Part shown: positions 17,520 through 25,437 of the stretch, piece after piece
How positions within the stretch are numbered: the stretch's first letter is position 1
How the letters are laid out: every line of letters starts with the position of its first letter
Assembly: GCF_001995175.1 (NCBI RefSeq)
Contig: NZ_MUKN01000040.1
Span: forward strand, 1-35,181
Direction of reading: 5' to 3'
From: Rathayibacter rhapontici
Lineage (GTDB): Bacteria; Actinomycetota; Actinomycetes; Actinomycetales; Microbacteriaceae
Length of the DNA: 35,181 nt
The notes under the pieces: generated by a model
Told to the model about the DNA's origin: nothing
Seen by the model: only the letters and a program-made list of their open reading frames with translations
Database searches by the model: none
Made by a program: the position numbers and the translations under genes

Positions 17520-18329
17520 CTAGACGGCGGCGGCGGTGGCGGTGGTGCGGGCGCGGCGGGCGCGCTGGCGGTCGTGCTCGGCGTCGAGCAGTGCGCGCGT
17601 CTGCGGCGTCGCGAGGAGCTCGACCAGCACGTCGACCTCCTCCTCGAGGCGCTCCGCGTGCACGGCGGGGTCGGTGCGGAGCAGGCGCTTGGTGGCGGCG
17701 GCCACGTGGGCGGGGCGCGCGGCCAGAGCCGTGGCGCGCTCGTCGATCCGGGCCGCGAGATCGGCGCGCGGCACGATCTCGGTGACGAGCTGCCACTCCA
17801 GTGCCTCGATCGCGCGGACCGGACGCCCGGAGAGGGTGAAGTCGAGCGCGCGGCGGCGGCCGATCGTGCGGGGGAGCGAGACCGTCACTCCGCAGTCGGG
17901 GACGAGCCCCACGTCGCCGTAGGCGCTGAGGAAGACCGCACCGGGGGTCGCGACGACGATGTCGGCCGCGAGGACGAACGCGATGCCGGCGCCGGCCGTC
18001 ATCCCGTCGACGGCGCAGACCACGACGGCGTCCGTCTGCTCCAGCACGCGGAAGACCTCGGCCGACACGGTGGCCAGCTCGCGGAGGTAGAGCTCGGGCT
18101 CGGCGGCCCCCATGATCGCCGAGACGTCGCCGCCGGTGCAGAACGCCCGGCCGGCCGCCTCGATCGCGATGACCGTGCAGCCGGGATCGGCGTCCAGCTC
18201 GAGGACGGTCTCGAGCAGCAGGGAGGCGAAGCCGAGGTCGAGGGAGTTGAGGGCGCCGGGGCGGTTCAGCACGACACGGGCGATCGGGCCGTCGCGGGCG
18301 ACGAGGACGGGAGCGGTCGTGTCGGTCAT
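17520..18329 (-). CDS. Enoyl-CoA hydratase/isomerase family protein
   Basis: The 269-residue crotonase-fold protein has the start ARVVLNRPGALNSLD and the two oxyanion-hole segments (GRAFCTGGDVSAI and CAVDGMTAGAGIAFVLAADIVVA). It also has the FLSAYGDVGLVPDCGVTVSLPRTIG region. The second catalytic position reads Asp in LVPDCG, as in many isomerase-like members such as PaaG, where classical hydratases have Glu. It could be a hydratase or a double-bond isomerase of fatty-acid or aromatic degradation. The substrate cannot be told. A weak -10 (TAGAGT, complement of 18366-18371) lies 37 bases upstream. It is divergent from serS. Confidence 0.88.
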   Translation of the reverse strand: MTDTTAPVLVARDGPIARVVLNRPGALNSLDLGFASLLLETVLELDADPGCTVIAIEAAGRAFCTGGDVSAIMGAAEPELYLRELATVSAEVFRVLEQTDAVVVCAVDGMTAGAGIAFVLAADIVVATPGAVFLSAYGDVGLVPDCGVTVSLPRTIGRRRALDFTLSGRPVRAIEALEWQLVTEIVPRADLAARIDERATALAARPAHVAAATKRLLRTDPAVHAERLEEEVDVLVELLATPQTRALLDAEHDRQRARRARTTATAAAV

Positions 18330-18449
18330 GCGGTGGTTCCGTTCGAGGGCGGGGCGGGGGAGGGGACTCTACAGATTCGCAGCACTGCCCCCGATCGGAT
18401 GGCCTGCTCGGTCGATCCCCAGGTGGGGAGGCCTTCATGCGCACCCCGC

Positions 18450-18455
18450 TAAACT
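18450..18455 (+). promoter_or_regulatory. Leaderless -10 element of serS
   Basis: TAAACT is followed by six bases and the GTG start at 18462, with no ribosome site. This strongly suggests that the GTG is also the transcription start. No clear -35 is seen in the 132-bp divergent gap 18330-18461. Confidence 0.55.
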
Positions 18456-18461
18456 GCCGGG

Positions 18462-19733
18462 GTGATTGATCCCGTACTTCTCCGCGAGGACCCGGACGTC
18501 CTCAAGCGCTCGCAGGAGGCGCGCGGCGACTCCGTCGAGCTCGTCGACGAGGCCCTCGAGGCCGACCGCGTGCGCCGCGCGGCGATCACCGAGGCCGAGC
18601 GGCTGCGCGCCGAGCAGAACGCCTTCGGCAAGACCGTGGCGAAGGCCCCCAAGGACGAGAAGGCCGCCCTGGTGCAGGAGGCGCAGCGCCTCGCGGCCGG
18701 AGCCAAGCAGGCCCAGCAGGAGGCGTCGGAGGCCGACGAGCGCTTCACCTCGCTCGTGAAGCGCATCGCCAACCCGATCATCGACGGCGTGCCCGCCGGC
18801 GGCGAGGACGAGTTCGAGCTCGTGAAGACCGTCGGCGAGCGCCCCGTCTTCGACTTCGAGCCGCGCGACCACCTCGAGATCGGCGAGCTCCTCGACGGGA
18901 TCGACATGCAGCGCGGCGCGAAGGTCAGCGGCGCCCGCTTCTACTTCCTCAAGGGCCTCGTCGCCCGCCTCGAGATCGCCCTGATGAACCTGGGCCTCGA
19001 GCGCGCGCTCGAGGCGGGCTTCACCCCGCTGATCACCCCCACGCTGGTCAAGCCCGAGATCATGGACGGCACCGGCTTCCTCGGCGAGCACGACGACGAG
19101 GTCTACCGCCTCCGCGACGACGACCTCTACCTCACCGGCACCAGCGAGGTCGCGCTCGCCGGCTACCACAGCGACGAGATCCTCGACCTCGCCGGCGGAG
19201 CCAAGCGCTACGCCGGCTGGAGCACCTGCTACCGCCGCGAGGCGGGCTCGGGCGGTCGCGACACCCGCGGCATCATCCGCGTGCACCAGTTCACCAAGCT
19301 CGAGATGTTCGTCTACACGCTGCCCGAGGACGCGGAGGCCGAGCACGAGCGCCTCCTCTCCTACCAGGAGGGCATGCTGCAGAGCCTCGGCCTGCACTAC
19401 CGCGTGATCGACACCGCCGCCGGCGACCTCGGTCAGAGCGCCGCGCGCAAATTCGACGTCGAGGCGTGGGTGCCCACCCAGGACGCCTACCGCGAGCTCA
19501 CGTCCACCTCGAACTGCACCACGTTCCAGGCCCGCCGTCTCGACACCCGCTACCGCACCGAGTCCGGCAAGACCGCTCCCGTCGCCACCCTGAACGGCAC
19601 GCTCGCCACTACGCGCTGGATCGTCGCCCTCCTCGAGACGCACCAGCGCGCCGACGGCTCGGTCGTGGTCCCGGAGGCGCTGCGCCCGCACCTGGGGGGC
19701 CTCGAGGTCCTCGAGCCGGTCGCCACGGCATGA
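18462..19733 (+). CDS. serS: Seryl-tRNA synthetase
   Basis: The 423-residue class II synthetase charges tRNA-Ser with serine. The N-terminal 100 or so residues form the long helical hairpin arm that grips the tRNA-Ser variable arm ([18 protein letters not shown] at the start, then charged coiled coil). The catalytic core has [14 protein letters not shown], the [12 protein letters not shown] serine-binding loop, motif 2 ([18 protein letters not shown]) and motif 3 ([16 protein letters not shown]). The GTG start fits the conserved N-terminus exactly and the -10 six bases upstream. The stop overlaps the HAD gene by four bases. Two tRNA-Ser genes follow within 7 kb. Confidence 0.97.
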   Translation: MIDPVLLREDPDVLKRSQEARGDSVELVDEALEADRVRRAAITEAERLRAEQNAFGKTVAKAPKDEKAALVQEAQRLAAGAKQAQQEASEADERFTSLVKRIANPIIDGVPAGGEDEFELVKTVGERPVFDFEPRDHLEIGELLDGIDMQRGAKVSGARFYFLKGLVARLEIALMNLGLERALEAGFTPLITPTLVKPEIMDGTGFLGEHDDEVYRLRDDDLYLTGTSEVALAGYHSDEILDLAGGAKRYAGWSTCYRREAGSGGRDTRGIIRVHQFTKLEMFVYTLPEDAEAEHERLLSYQEGMLQSLGLHYRVIDTAAGDLGQSAARKFDVEAWVPTQDAYRELTSTSNCTTFQARRLDTRYRTESGKTAPVATLNGTLATTRWIVALLETHQRADGSVVVPEALRPHLGGLEVLEPVATA

Positions 19734-20545
19734 GCGCCGCCTCCGGCCGCCGCCTCGTCGCGCTCGACATCGACGGCACCGTCATGCACGAGGACGGCAC
19801 CATCACCGATGCCGTGATCGACGAGATCCTGCGCGTCCAGCGCCAGGGCGACGAGGTCATGCTCGCCACGGGCCGCTCGCCCGCGTCCACGCTGCCGGTC
19901 GTGGCGCGCCTCGGCATCGCCCCGGAGTACGTGATCTGCTGCAACGGGGCCGTCACCCTGCGCCGCGACGAGGGCGTCGAGGGCGGCTACCGCCCCGAGA
20001 TCGTCAAGACCTTCGACCCCACCGAGGTGCTGCAGAACATCTTCCGCTTCCTGCCCGAGGCGCACTACGCCGTCGAGGACGAGCACGGCGCCTTCTTCTA
20101 CACCGAGGCGTTCCCCGGAGGCGCGGTGATGGGCGTCGAGACCGCCCACGTCCCGTTCGAGGAGCTGCTGGGCCGGCTCTGCACCCGCGTCGTCGTCATC
20201 TCGCCCGAGACCGGCATCGACGAGTTCTCGGGCCTCGTCGAGAAGATGGGCCTGCACCAGGTCAGCTACGCGATCGGCTGGACCGCCTGGCTCGACATCG
20301 CGCCCCACGGGGTGAACAAGTCGACCGCCCTCGAGGTCGTCCGCGAGGAGCTCGGCATCCAGCGCTCCGACGTCGTCGCCCTGGGCGACGGCCGCAACGA
20401 CATCGAGATGCTCACCTGGGCCGCCGAGCACGGCGCCGGCCTGGCCATGGGGCAGGCGCCCGACGAGGTCCGCGCGGTCGCCTCGGCCGTCGTGCCCCCT
20501 GTCGAGGAGGACGGCGTGGCCGCCGCCCTCTCGGCGCTGCGCTGA
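19730..20545 (+). CDS. Cof-type HAD-IIB family phosphatase
   Basis: The 271-residue HAD hydrolase has the nucleophile motif LDIDGT (Asp 13, Asp 15), the LATGRSP second motif, a C2-type cap, the Lys of GVNKSTAL and the terminal motif [21 protein letters not shown] enzymes dephosphorylate sugar phosphates, nucleotides or cofactors in the cytoplasm; the substrate cannot be read from sequence. The gene is coupled to serS by an ATGA overlap, an arrangement I believe is common in related actinobacteria (not checked). Confidence 0.9.
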   Translation: MSAASGRRLVALDIDGTVMHEDGTITDAVIDEILRVQRQGDEVMLATGRSPASTLPVVARLGIAPEYVICCNGAVTLRRDEGVEGGYRPEIVKTFDPTEVLQNIFRFLPEAHYAVEDEHGAFFYTEAFPGGAVMGVETAHVPFEELLGRLCTRVVVISPETGIDEFSGLVEKMGLHQVSYAIGWTAWLDIAPHGVNKSTALEVVREELGIQRSDVVALGDGRNDIEMLTWAAEHGAGLAMGQAPDEVRAVASAVVPPVEEDGVAAALSALR

Positions 20546-20660
20546 CGAGGGCTGCACCGAACCGAGGTCAGGAGAGCCCGCCGGCGGCATCGAGCGCCGC
20601 CCCGCGACCCTCCCGCCCTCGGTTCCGAACGCGGTCCCCGCCCCCGGGACGCCCGTCGGT

Positions 20661-20666
20661 TACCAT
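20661..20666 (+). promoter_or_regulatory. Candidate -10 element for tRNA-Ser(UGA)
   Basis: TACCAT lies 30 bases before the tRNA in an otherwise GC-rich gap (20546-20696). A -35 match is not evident. Confidence 0.35.
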
Positions 20667-20696
20667 CGACTGTCGCGCCCCTCGGGAGCGCGGCCG

Positions 20697-20781
20697 GGAG
20701 GGCTGTCCGAGCGGCCGATGGAGCCAGTCTTGAAAACTGGTGGGCAGAGATGTCTCGTGGGTTCGAATCCCACGCCCTCCG
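20697..20781 (+). tRNA. tRNA-Ser (anticodon UGA)
   Basis: The acceptor arms GGAGGGC (20697-20703) and GCCCTCC (20774-20780) pair perfectly. The anticodon stem CCAGT/ACTGG encloses loop CTTGAAA with anticodon TGA, reading UCA. A long class II variable arm (GGGCAGAGATGTCTC) and the T arm GTGGGTTCGAATCCCAC are present. CCA is not encoded. Confidence 0.97.
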
Positions 20782-20841
20782 CCCGATCACGCAGCCTCCA
20801 CTGCTCCACGCCGTCCGCGCGTCCGGCGGGACGCCCCGGCC

Positions 20842-21648
20842 CTACGCGCCGCAGCCTCCGATCGTGTAGTCGGCGAACGCGGTCAGGGTGATGGCCCCCA
20901 CCGTCTCCGTGGTGGTCGCGACCCGGAACCAGAGGGTGCGTCCCTCGGGTCCCGCCAGCGAGTAGAGGCCGTCTCCGGCGACCGGCGCCTCCTCGACGAG
21001 ACCGGGGTAGGCGGCGAGGAGCTCCTCGCGCGTCGAGCCGGTCGAGATCCCCTCGGCGGTGCGGGGCAGGGCTCCTCCGAGCTGCGCGCCCTCGTCGGTC
21101 GGGTAGTCGGCGACCTCGATGCCGTCCACGGCACCTGCCTCGTCGGAGTCCACGCCGACGAACGAGCGGTCGTTGCCGGGCAGCTGCCGGTAGTCCGCCC
21201 GGCACTCCTCGACTCCGAAGTCGAACGGCACGAGGTCCGTCGTGTCGAGCGCGGCGGTCGCCGATGCCGTCGTGCCGCCGAACGCGATCGGGCCGACACC
21301 GTCGAAGCCGATGGTCCAGCCGCCGACGTCGGCGGCCGTCGGGGTCGGGGTCGGCGTGGGCTCCGGTTCCGGGGGCGGTGCCGGGGCGGTCGTCGGAGGG
21401 GGAGTGGGCGTCGGAGTGACCGTCACGGTCTCGACTGGAGCCGGTGCGGAGACCGGGCCGGGGAGGACGCCCGTCAAGGCGAGGGCGACTCCGCCGCCCG
21501 AGACGAGCAGCGCGGCGACGACGAGGCCGATCAGCAATGAGGCGCGGCCGCGCAGCGACGGCCGGGCGCTCTCGGCGCGGGCGTTCTCGACGATCATCGC
21601 GCGGAAGGCGCGATCGCGAGCGGGATCGATGACGGGTTTCTCGTTCAT
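20842..21648 (-). CDS. Membrane-anchored protein paired with an ECF sigma factor (putative anti-sigma or effector)
   Basis: The 268-residue protein has a short charged cytoplasmic N-terminus (MNEKPVIDPARDRAFRAMI), one membrane helix at about residues 36-60 and a Pro/Thr-rich extracellular stalk (VTPTPTPPPTTAPAP). A globular outer domain ends GGCGA and carries two cysteines that could form a disulfide (VEECRAD and the C-terminal GGCG). It lacks the zinc-binding anti-sigma motif and I do not recognise the outer domain. The ATG overlaps the sigma-factor stop by four bases, so the two are co-translated. Pairing with an ECF sigma suggests a sensor or anti-sigma role through the 35-residue cytoplasmic tail. 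That role is inferred from position, not from homology. Confidence 0.65.
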   Translation of the reverse strand: MNEKPVIDPARDRAFRAMIVENARAESARPSLRGRASLLIGLVVAALLVSGGGVALALTGVLPGPVSAPAPVETVTVTPTPTPPPTTAPAPPPEPEPTPTPTPTAADVGGWTIGFDGVGPIAFGGTTASATAALDTTDLVPFDFGVEECRADYRQLPGNDRSFVGVDSDEAGAVDGIEVADYPTDEGAQLGGALPRTAEGISTGSTREELLAAYPGLVEEAPVAGDGLYSLAGPEGRTLWFRVATTTETVGAITLTAFADYTIGGCGA

Positions 21649-22244
21649 CGTGCACCTCCATCGGTGGCGGCGTCGGCGGTGAGGTCGGCGATCAGGGCGG
21701 CGAGCTTCGCCTTGGAGCGGGAGAGGCGGGACTTCACGGTCCCGACGGGGACGCCGAGGACGGCGGCGGCCTCGGCGACGGGCATCCCGGCGACGACGCA
21801 GAGCGAGAGCACGTCCTGATCGCGCCGGGAGAGCCCGGCGAAGGCGTGGCGGATCGCCTCGCGCAGCGGTGCGTCGTCCATCCGCCGGTCCGACTCGTCG
21901 GTGAACTCGCCGTACTCCTCGTGCAGGGGGAGCCGGCTCAGCGCGATCCGGTGCCGGCGGCGGGAGCGGTCCACGTTGCGGGCGACGTTGTTCGTCGTCG
22001 CGAGCAGCCAGGGCAGCGGCGACCCGTCGACGAGCCGGATGCCCGCGCGCTTGCGCCACGCCTCGAGGAAGACGAGGGCGGCGATGTCCTCGGCGTCGTG
22101 CAGGGCGCCGGTATGCCGCAGTGCGTGCCAGAAGACGCGGTGCCGGAAGGTGTCGTAGAGCCGGCCGAAGCCGTCCGGGTCGCCCGCGAGCACGGAGGCC
22201 CAGGAGGACTCGGCGGCGTCCCGCGGCGGTGAGGAGGTGGTCAT
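21645..22244 (-). CDS. ECF-type RNA polymerase sigma factor
   Basis: The 199-residue protein shows sigma region 2 (FGRLYDTFRHRVFWHALRH, then DAEDIAALVFLEAWRKR) and region 4 with SRRDQDVLSLCVVAGMPVAEAA and the helix-turn-helix GVPVGTVKSRLSRSKAKL. Regions 1 and 3 are absent, as expected for sigma-70 group 4. It directs polymerase to a small stress or envelope regulon. The membrane protein downstream is co-translated. On the minus strand a GGAACC (complement of 22272-22277) upstream of the ATG resembles an ECF -35 box, so autoregulation is possible but unproven. It is divergent from the first LCP gene. Confidence 0.92.
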   Translation of the reverse strand: MTTSSPPRDAAESSWASVLAGDPDGFGRLYDTFRHRVFWHALRHTGALHDAEDIAALVFLEAWRKRAGIRLVDGSPLPWLLATTNNVARNVDRSRRRHRIALSRLPLHEEYGEFTDESDRRMDDAPLREAIRHAFAGLSRRDQDVLSLCVVAGMPVAEAAAVLGVPVGTVKSRLSRSKAKLAALIADLTADAATDGGAR

Positions 22245-22447
22245 GTCCAGGTATGTCCGTTCGCCGGGATCGGTTCCACGCTACCGGCGTGTCACGATCC
22301 GCTGCCGCCCGACTCGTCGCGATCCGGTCTCCCCGACCGTTCCGGAGGCCGCCGGGTACTATGTCCCGACGCGCACACGCCGGTGGCACCCCGCCCGGCT
22401 GCGGCGCGCGGGAACCAGGCAGCACCCAGCACGCGAACGGGAGACGG
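22245..22447. promoter_or_regulatory. Divergent gap between the sigma factor and the first LCP gene
   Basis: For the LCP gene, TACTAT (22357-22362) is a good -10 and gives a leader of about 80 bases with GGGAGA before the ATG at 22448. The in-frame ATG at 22361 overlaps this -10 and is therefore unlikely to be used. For the sigma gene, GGAACC (complement of 22272-22277) followed 18 bases later by TACCTG (complement of 22248-22253) is a weak ECF-like or mixed promoter close to the start. Confidence 0.4.
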
Positions 22448-23764
22448 ATGCTCAGGACGCGCCCTTCGACGGACCGGTCCGCCGCCGACGAGTCGGCGCG
22501 GTCCCCGCGTCCGTTCGTGCGGCACGGTCGGCAGAAGCGGCACAGCGTCCCCCGCACCCTCGTGAAGGCCGCCGCCGCGGTCTCCGGAGTCGGCATCGCC
22601 GCCTCGATCTCCGTCGTCGCGATCGCCGCGACCCTCCTCGTGCAGTCCGCGCAGCCCTCCGTCGATCTGCACCCCGTCGCCGCCGGGTCCAGCGTCGGCG
22701 CCGCCGGAGCGGCACCCGAGATCGGCGCCCTCGAGGGCGGCTTCAACGTCCTCGTCGTCGGCAGCGACTCCCGTCAGGGGCAGGGCGACGCCTACGGCGA
22801 CCCCGATCAGGAGACCAGCGTCCTCAACGACGTCAACATGCTCCTGCACGTGTCCGCCGACCACACGAACGCCACGGTCGTCTCGTTCCCGCGCGACATG
22901 TACGTCGACATCCCCTCCTGCGTGAACGCCGCGACCGGCGAGACGATCCCCGAGCGCGCCGGCACCAAGATCAACGAGGCGATGGGCAAGGACGTCAGCC
23001 TGGGCTGCGTCGCCGGAGTGGTCGAGGACCTGATGGGCGTCCGCGTCGACTACGGGGCGGTCGTGCAGTTCAACGGCGTCATCGAGATGTCGAACGCGGT
23101 CGGCGGAGTCGAGGTCTGCGTCGCCACCGAGATCGCCGACCCCTACACGAACACCTACCTCTCGCCCGGCACCCACTCGCTGGAGGGCATGGCCGCGCTG
23201 CAGTTCCTCCGCAGCCGCCATGGCATCGGCGACGGCAGCGACCTGACCCGCATCAGCAACCAGCAGGTGTTCCTCTCGTCCCTGGTGCGCGAGATCAAGA
23301 GCGCCGACAGGCTCCTGAACCCCGTCGCCCTCTACGGTCTCGCGAAGGCGGCGCTGGGCAACATGACGCTCTCGACCGAGTTCGACAACGTCAACACGAT
23401 GGTGCAGATGGGCCTCGCCCTCAGTGACGTGGACCTCGCCGACGTGGTGTTCGCACAGTATCCGACGGCCGAGACCTACGGTGGAGTCGTTCCCGAGCGC
23501 ACCGCGGGCGACGTGCTCGCCACCGCGCTGCAGACCGACCAGCCGATCTCGATCACCGGAGGCACCGGCGGCGGCGCCGTCGTCGAGGGAGGGCCCGCCG
23601 CCCCGGCGCCCGCGCAGTCCGAGATCCCGGCGGGGCCCGCGACCGCCGAGCCGCTCGCGACGCCGAGGCGACTCCGGGCACGCCCGCCCCGGCCGAGGCG
23701 ACTCCGGGCACGCCCGCCCCGGCTCCTGCGGGCGAATCCAAGGTTGCGCTGCCAGACTCGGTGA
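22448..23764 (+). CDS. LytR-CpsA-Psr (LCP) family glycopolymer ligase, frameshifted tail
   Basis: LCP enzymes transfer wall glycopolymers from lipid carriers to peptidoglycan outside the membrane. After a basic cytoplasmic tail and a membrane helix (about residues 41-65) comes the LCP domain: GGFNVLVVGSDSR, VVSFPRDMYVDIPSC with the catalytic-site Arg-Asp, and FLRSRHGIGDGSDLTRI. The catalytic domain is intact. One base is missing at about 23664. Adding G there extends the reading through two AEATPGTPAP-type repeats to LPDSVTGQSADQQTCSVGFFG and a stop at 23812-23814 (455 residues). That end closely matches the tail of the next gene. As written, the tail becomes Arg/Pro-rich and stops at 23764. 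The domain should still work; the tail lesion may be a sequencing error. Confidence 0.87.
   Translation: MLRTRPSTDRSAADESARSPRPFVRHGRQKRHSVPRTLVKAAAAVSGVGIAASISVVAIAATLLVQSAQPSVDLHPVAAGSSVGAAGAAPEIGALEGGFNVLVVGSDSRQGQGDAYGDPDQETSVLNDVNMLLHVSADHTNATVVSFPRDMYVDIPSCVNAATGETIPERAGTKINEAMGKDVSLGCVAGVVEDLMGVRVDYGAVVQFNGVIEMSNAVGGVEVCVATEIADPYTNTYLSPGTHSLEGMAALQFLRSRHGIGDGSDLTRISNQQVFLSSLVREIKSADRLLNPVALYGLAKAALGNMTLSTEFDNVNTMVQMGLALSDVDLADVVFAQYPTAETYGGVVPERTAGDVLATALQTDQPISITGGTGGGAVVEGGPAAPAPAQSEIPAGPATAEPLATPRRLRARPPRPRRLRARPPRLLRANPRLRCQTR
23662..23721 (+). repeat. Perfect 30-bp tandem duplication in the LCP tail
   Basis: Two identical 30-bp copies (23662-23691 and 23692-23721) encode AEATPGTPAP in the restored frame. 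The one-base frameshift falls at the left edge of the first copy. The unit length is a multiple of three, so copy-number change alone would keep the frame. Confidence 0.85.
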
Positions 23765-23920
23765 CCGGCCAGAGCGCCGACCAGCAGACCTGCTCGGTCG
23801 GATTCTTCGGCTGAGCCGAGGCGGGCCCCGATCAGCGGGAGACGCCCCTCCTCGAGCGCCCGACCGCCGGGACCAGCACGGAGCGACTCCCGCGGCGACA
23901 CCGAGAGGGAGATCCATCCG

Positions 23921-25180
23921 ATGAGCGAAGCCGCCCCGTCGCGCCGGACCGCCGCCCGCCACGGCCGTCTGCGCCCGCAGAGCGGCCTGCGCCGACTCGG
24001 CCGGATCCTCGCCGCCTGCGTCGGCGTCGGCGTGCTCAGCACCGTCTGCATCGTCGTGATCGCCGTCTCGATGATCGCCGGCAGCGCCCGGCCCTCCGTC
24101 GACCTCGAGGCGGGCTCGTCGGGGAGCCCGGTCCCCGAGATCGGCGCGATCGAGGGCGGGGTCAACATCCTCCTCGCAGGCAGCGACAGCGCGGAGGGGT
24201 CGGAGGCGGGCGCGTTCGGCGAGCGCACCGAGAACCTCAACGACGTGACGATGCTGATGCACATCTCCGAGGACCACTCGTCCGTCGAGGTGGTCAGCTT
24301 CCCGCGCGACCTGTACGTCCCCATCCCGTCGTGCACCGATCCCGCGACCGGATCGGTGACCGAGGCGGTGGGCTCCGAGAAGATCAACCAGTCGCTCGAG
24401 CTCGGGGGACTGGCCTGCACCGTGCAGACGGTCGAGCAGCTGACCGGGCTCGAGATCCCGTACGCGGCGCTCATCCAGTTCGACGGCGTCATCGAGATGT
24501 CGAACGCGGTCGGCGGAGTCGACGTCTGCGTCGCCACGCCGCTCGAGGACGAGTACACCGGGCTGACCCTCTCGGCCGGGACGCACACGCTCGTCGGGGC
24601 CGAGGCCCTGGCGTTCCTCCGCACCCGGCACGGCGTGGGCGACGGCAGCGACCTCACCCGCATCTCGAGTCAGCAGGTCTACCTCTCGTCGCTCGTGCGC
24701 AAGGTGAAGAGCGCGTCGACGCTCTCGAACCCGGTCGCCCTCTACGGCCTCGCGAAGGCCGCCGTCTCGAACATGCAGCTGTCCACGTCGCTCGAGAACG
24801 TCAACACGATGGTCTCCATCGGCCTGGCCGTGAAGGACGTCGACCTCGCCGACGTCGTCTTCGTGCAGTACCCCACCTTCATCGAGGGCAACGGCGTCTA
24901 CCCGAGCGAGGAGGCGGCGGCGACGCTGACCGCGGCACTGCAGGCCGATCAGCCGATCGCGCTGACCGGCACGACCGGCGGCGGTTCGGAGGCGGCCGAC
25001 GGCTCGACGCCCGTTCCGTCCGAGCCCGCGGCCGAGGCCCCGGTGGCGGAGGCGCCGACCGGAGCCGCCTCCCCGGCCCCGGCTCCGGAGGGGACCGCGG
25101 TGGCACTGCCGAGCGACGTCACCGGCCAGACCGCGCAGCAGGAGACGTGCACCGTCGGCCGCACCCTCGACGAGCAGTAG
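23921..25180 (+). CDS. LytR-CpsA-Psr (LCP) family glycopolymer ligase
   Basis: The 419-residue paralogue of the preceding gene has a basic N-terminus, a membrane helix at about residues 28-53, then IEGGVNILLAGSDSAEG, VVSFPRDLYVPIPSC, FDGVIEMSNAVGGVDVCVA and FLRTRHGVGDGSDLTRI. A Pro/Ala/Glu-rich stalk leads to the end LPSDVTGQTAQQETCTVG, nearly the same as the restored end of the upstream paralogue. It attaches wall glycopolymers to peptidoglycan. GAGGGAG upstream is the ribosome site for ATG 23921. The 106-bp gap to the first copy shows no promoter or terminator, so the pair is probably co-transcribed. The frame is intact throughout. Confidence 0.92.
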   Translation: MSEAAPSRRTAARHGRLRPQSGLRRLGRILAACVGVGVLSTVCIVVIAVSMIAGSARPSVDLEAGSSGSPVPEIGAIEGGVNILLAGSDSAEGSEAGAFGERTENLNDVTMLMHISEDHSSVEVVSFPRDLYVPIPSCTDPATGSVTEAVGSEKINQSLELGGLACTVQTVEQLTGLEIPYAALIQFDGVIEMSNAVGGVDVCVATPLEDEYTGLTLSAGTHTLVGAEALAFLRTRHGVGDGSDLTRISSQQVYLSSLVRKVKSASTLSNPVALYGLAKAAVSNMQLSTSLENVNTMVSIGLAVKDVDLADVVFVQYPTFIEGNGVYPSEEAAATLTAALQADQPIALTGTTGGGSEAADGSTPVPSEPAAEAPVAEAPTGAASPAPAPEGTAVALPSDVTGQTAQQETCTVGRTLDEQ

Positions 25181-25219
25181 CCCGCGCCCGCGGTGTCGTC
25201 CCGGTGCGCCGCGTACGGT

Positions 25220-25225
25220 TATGAT
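25220..25225 (+). promoter_or_regulatory. -10 element for tRNA-Ser(GCU)
   Basis: TATGAT lies about 31 bases before the tRNA 5' end, a usual distance for a tRNA promoter. A -35 match is weak. Confidence 0.5.
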
Positions 25226-25256
25226 GGTCGTCGTGCGTTCGCCCAGCGGGCGCTCG

Positions 25257-25347
25257 GGAGTCGTCGCATAGTCCGGTCGAGTGCACCACCCTGCTAAGGT
25301 GGAGAACCCTTTATTGGGTTCCGTGGGTTCAAATCCCACCGACTCCG
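25257..25347 (+). tRNA. tRNA-Ser (anticodon GCU)
   Basis: The acceptor arms GGAGTCG (25257-25263) and CGACTCC (25340-25346) pair perfectly. The anticodon stem CCACC/GGTGG encloses CTGCTAA with anticodon GCT, reading AGC and AGU. A long class II variable arm (AACCCTTTATTGGGTT) and the T arm GTGGGTTCAAATCCCAC are present. CCA is not encoded. Confidence 0.97.
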
Positions 25348-25354
25348 CACCTCT

Positions 25355-25382
25355 CGAAAGCCCTGCTCCGGCGGGGCTTTCG
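25355..25382 (+). terminator. Intrinsic terminator after tRNA-Ser(GCU)
   Basis: A perfect nine-base stem CGAAAGCCC (25355-25363)/GGGCTTTCG (25374-25382) with a ten-base loop lies eight bases after the tRNA. Its descending arm contains TTT, the usual form of terminator in GC-rich actinobacteria. Confidence 0.75.
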
Positions 25383-25425
25383 TCGTTCCGGGGCACCCTC
25401 CCCGAGGCGGCGGTGGTCGGCGGGC

Positions 25426-25431
25426 TACCCT
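25426..25431 (+). promoter_or_regulatory. Leaderless -10 element of the small unknown gene
   Basis: TACCCT is followed by exactly six bases and the ATG at 25438, with no ribosome site. The layout matches serS and the lipid kinase gene. Confidence 0.5.
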
Positions 25432-25437
25432 GATCGG

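Noticed and set aside
20559..20625. Inverted repeat GAACCGAGG/CCTCGGTTC after the HAD gene
   Set aside because: The arms are nine bases but 49 bases apart with no T-run, so they are too weak to call a terminator.
22361..22447. Earlier ATG start for the first LCP gene
   Set aside because: It overlaps the TACTAT -10 element, and the extension is unlike LCP N-termini. ATG 22448 has a ribosome site.
22292..25396. Open frame of about 1000 codons antisense to both LCP genes
   Set aside because: It runs across two genes and the tRNA-Ser(GCU), has biased composition and no domain; it is a GC-driven artefact.
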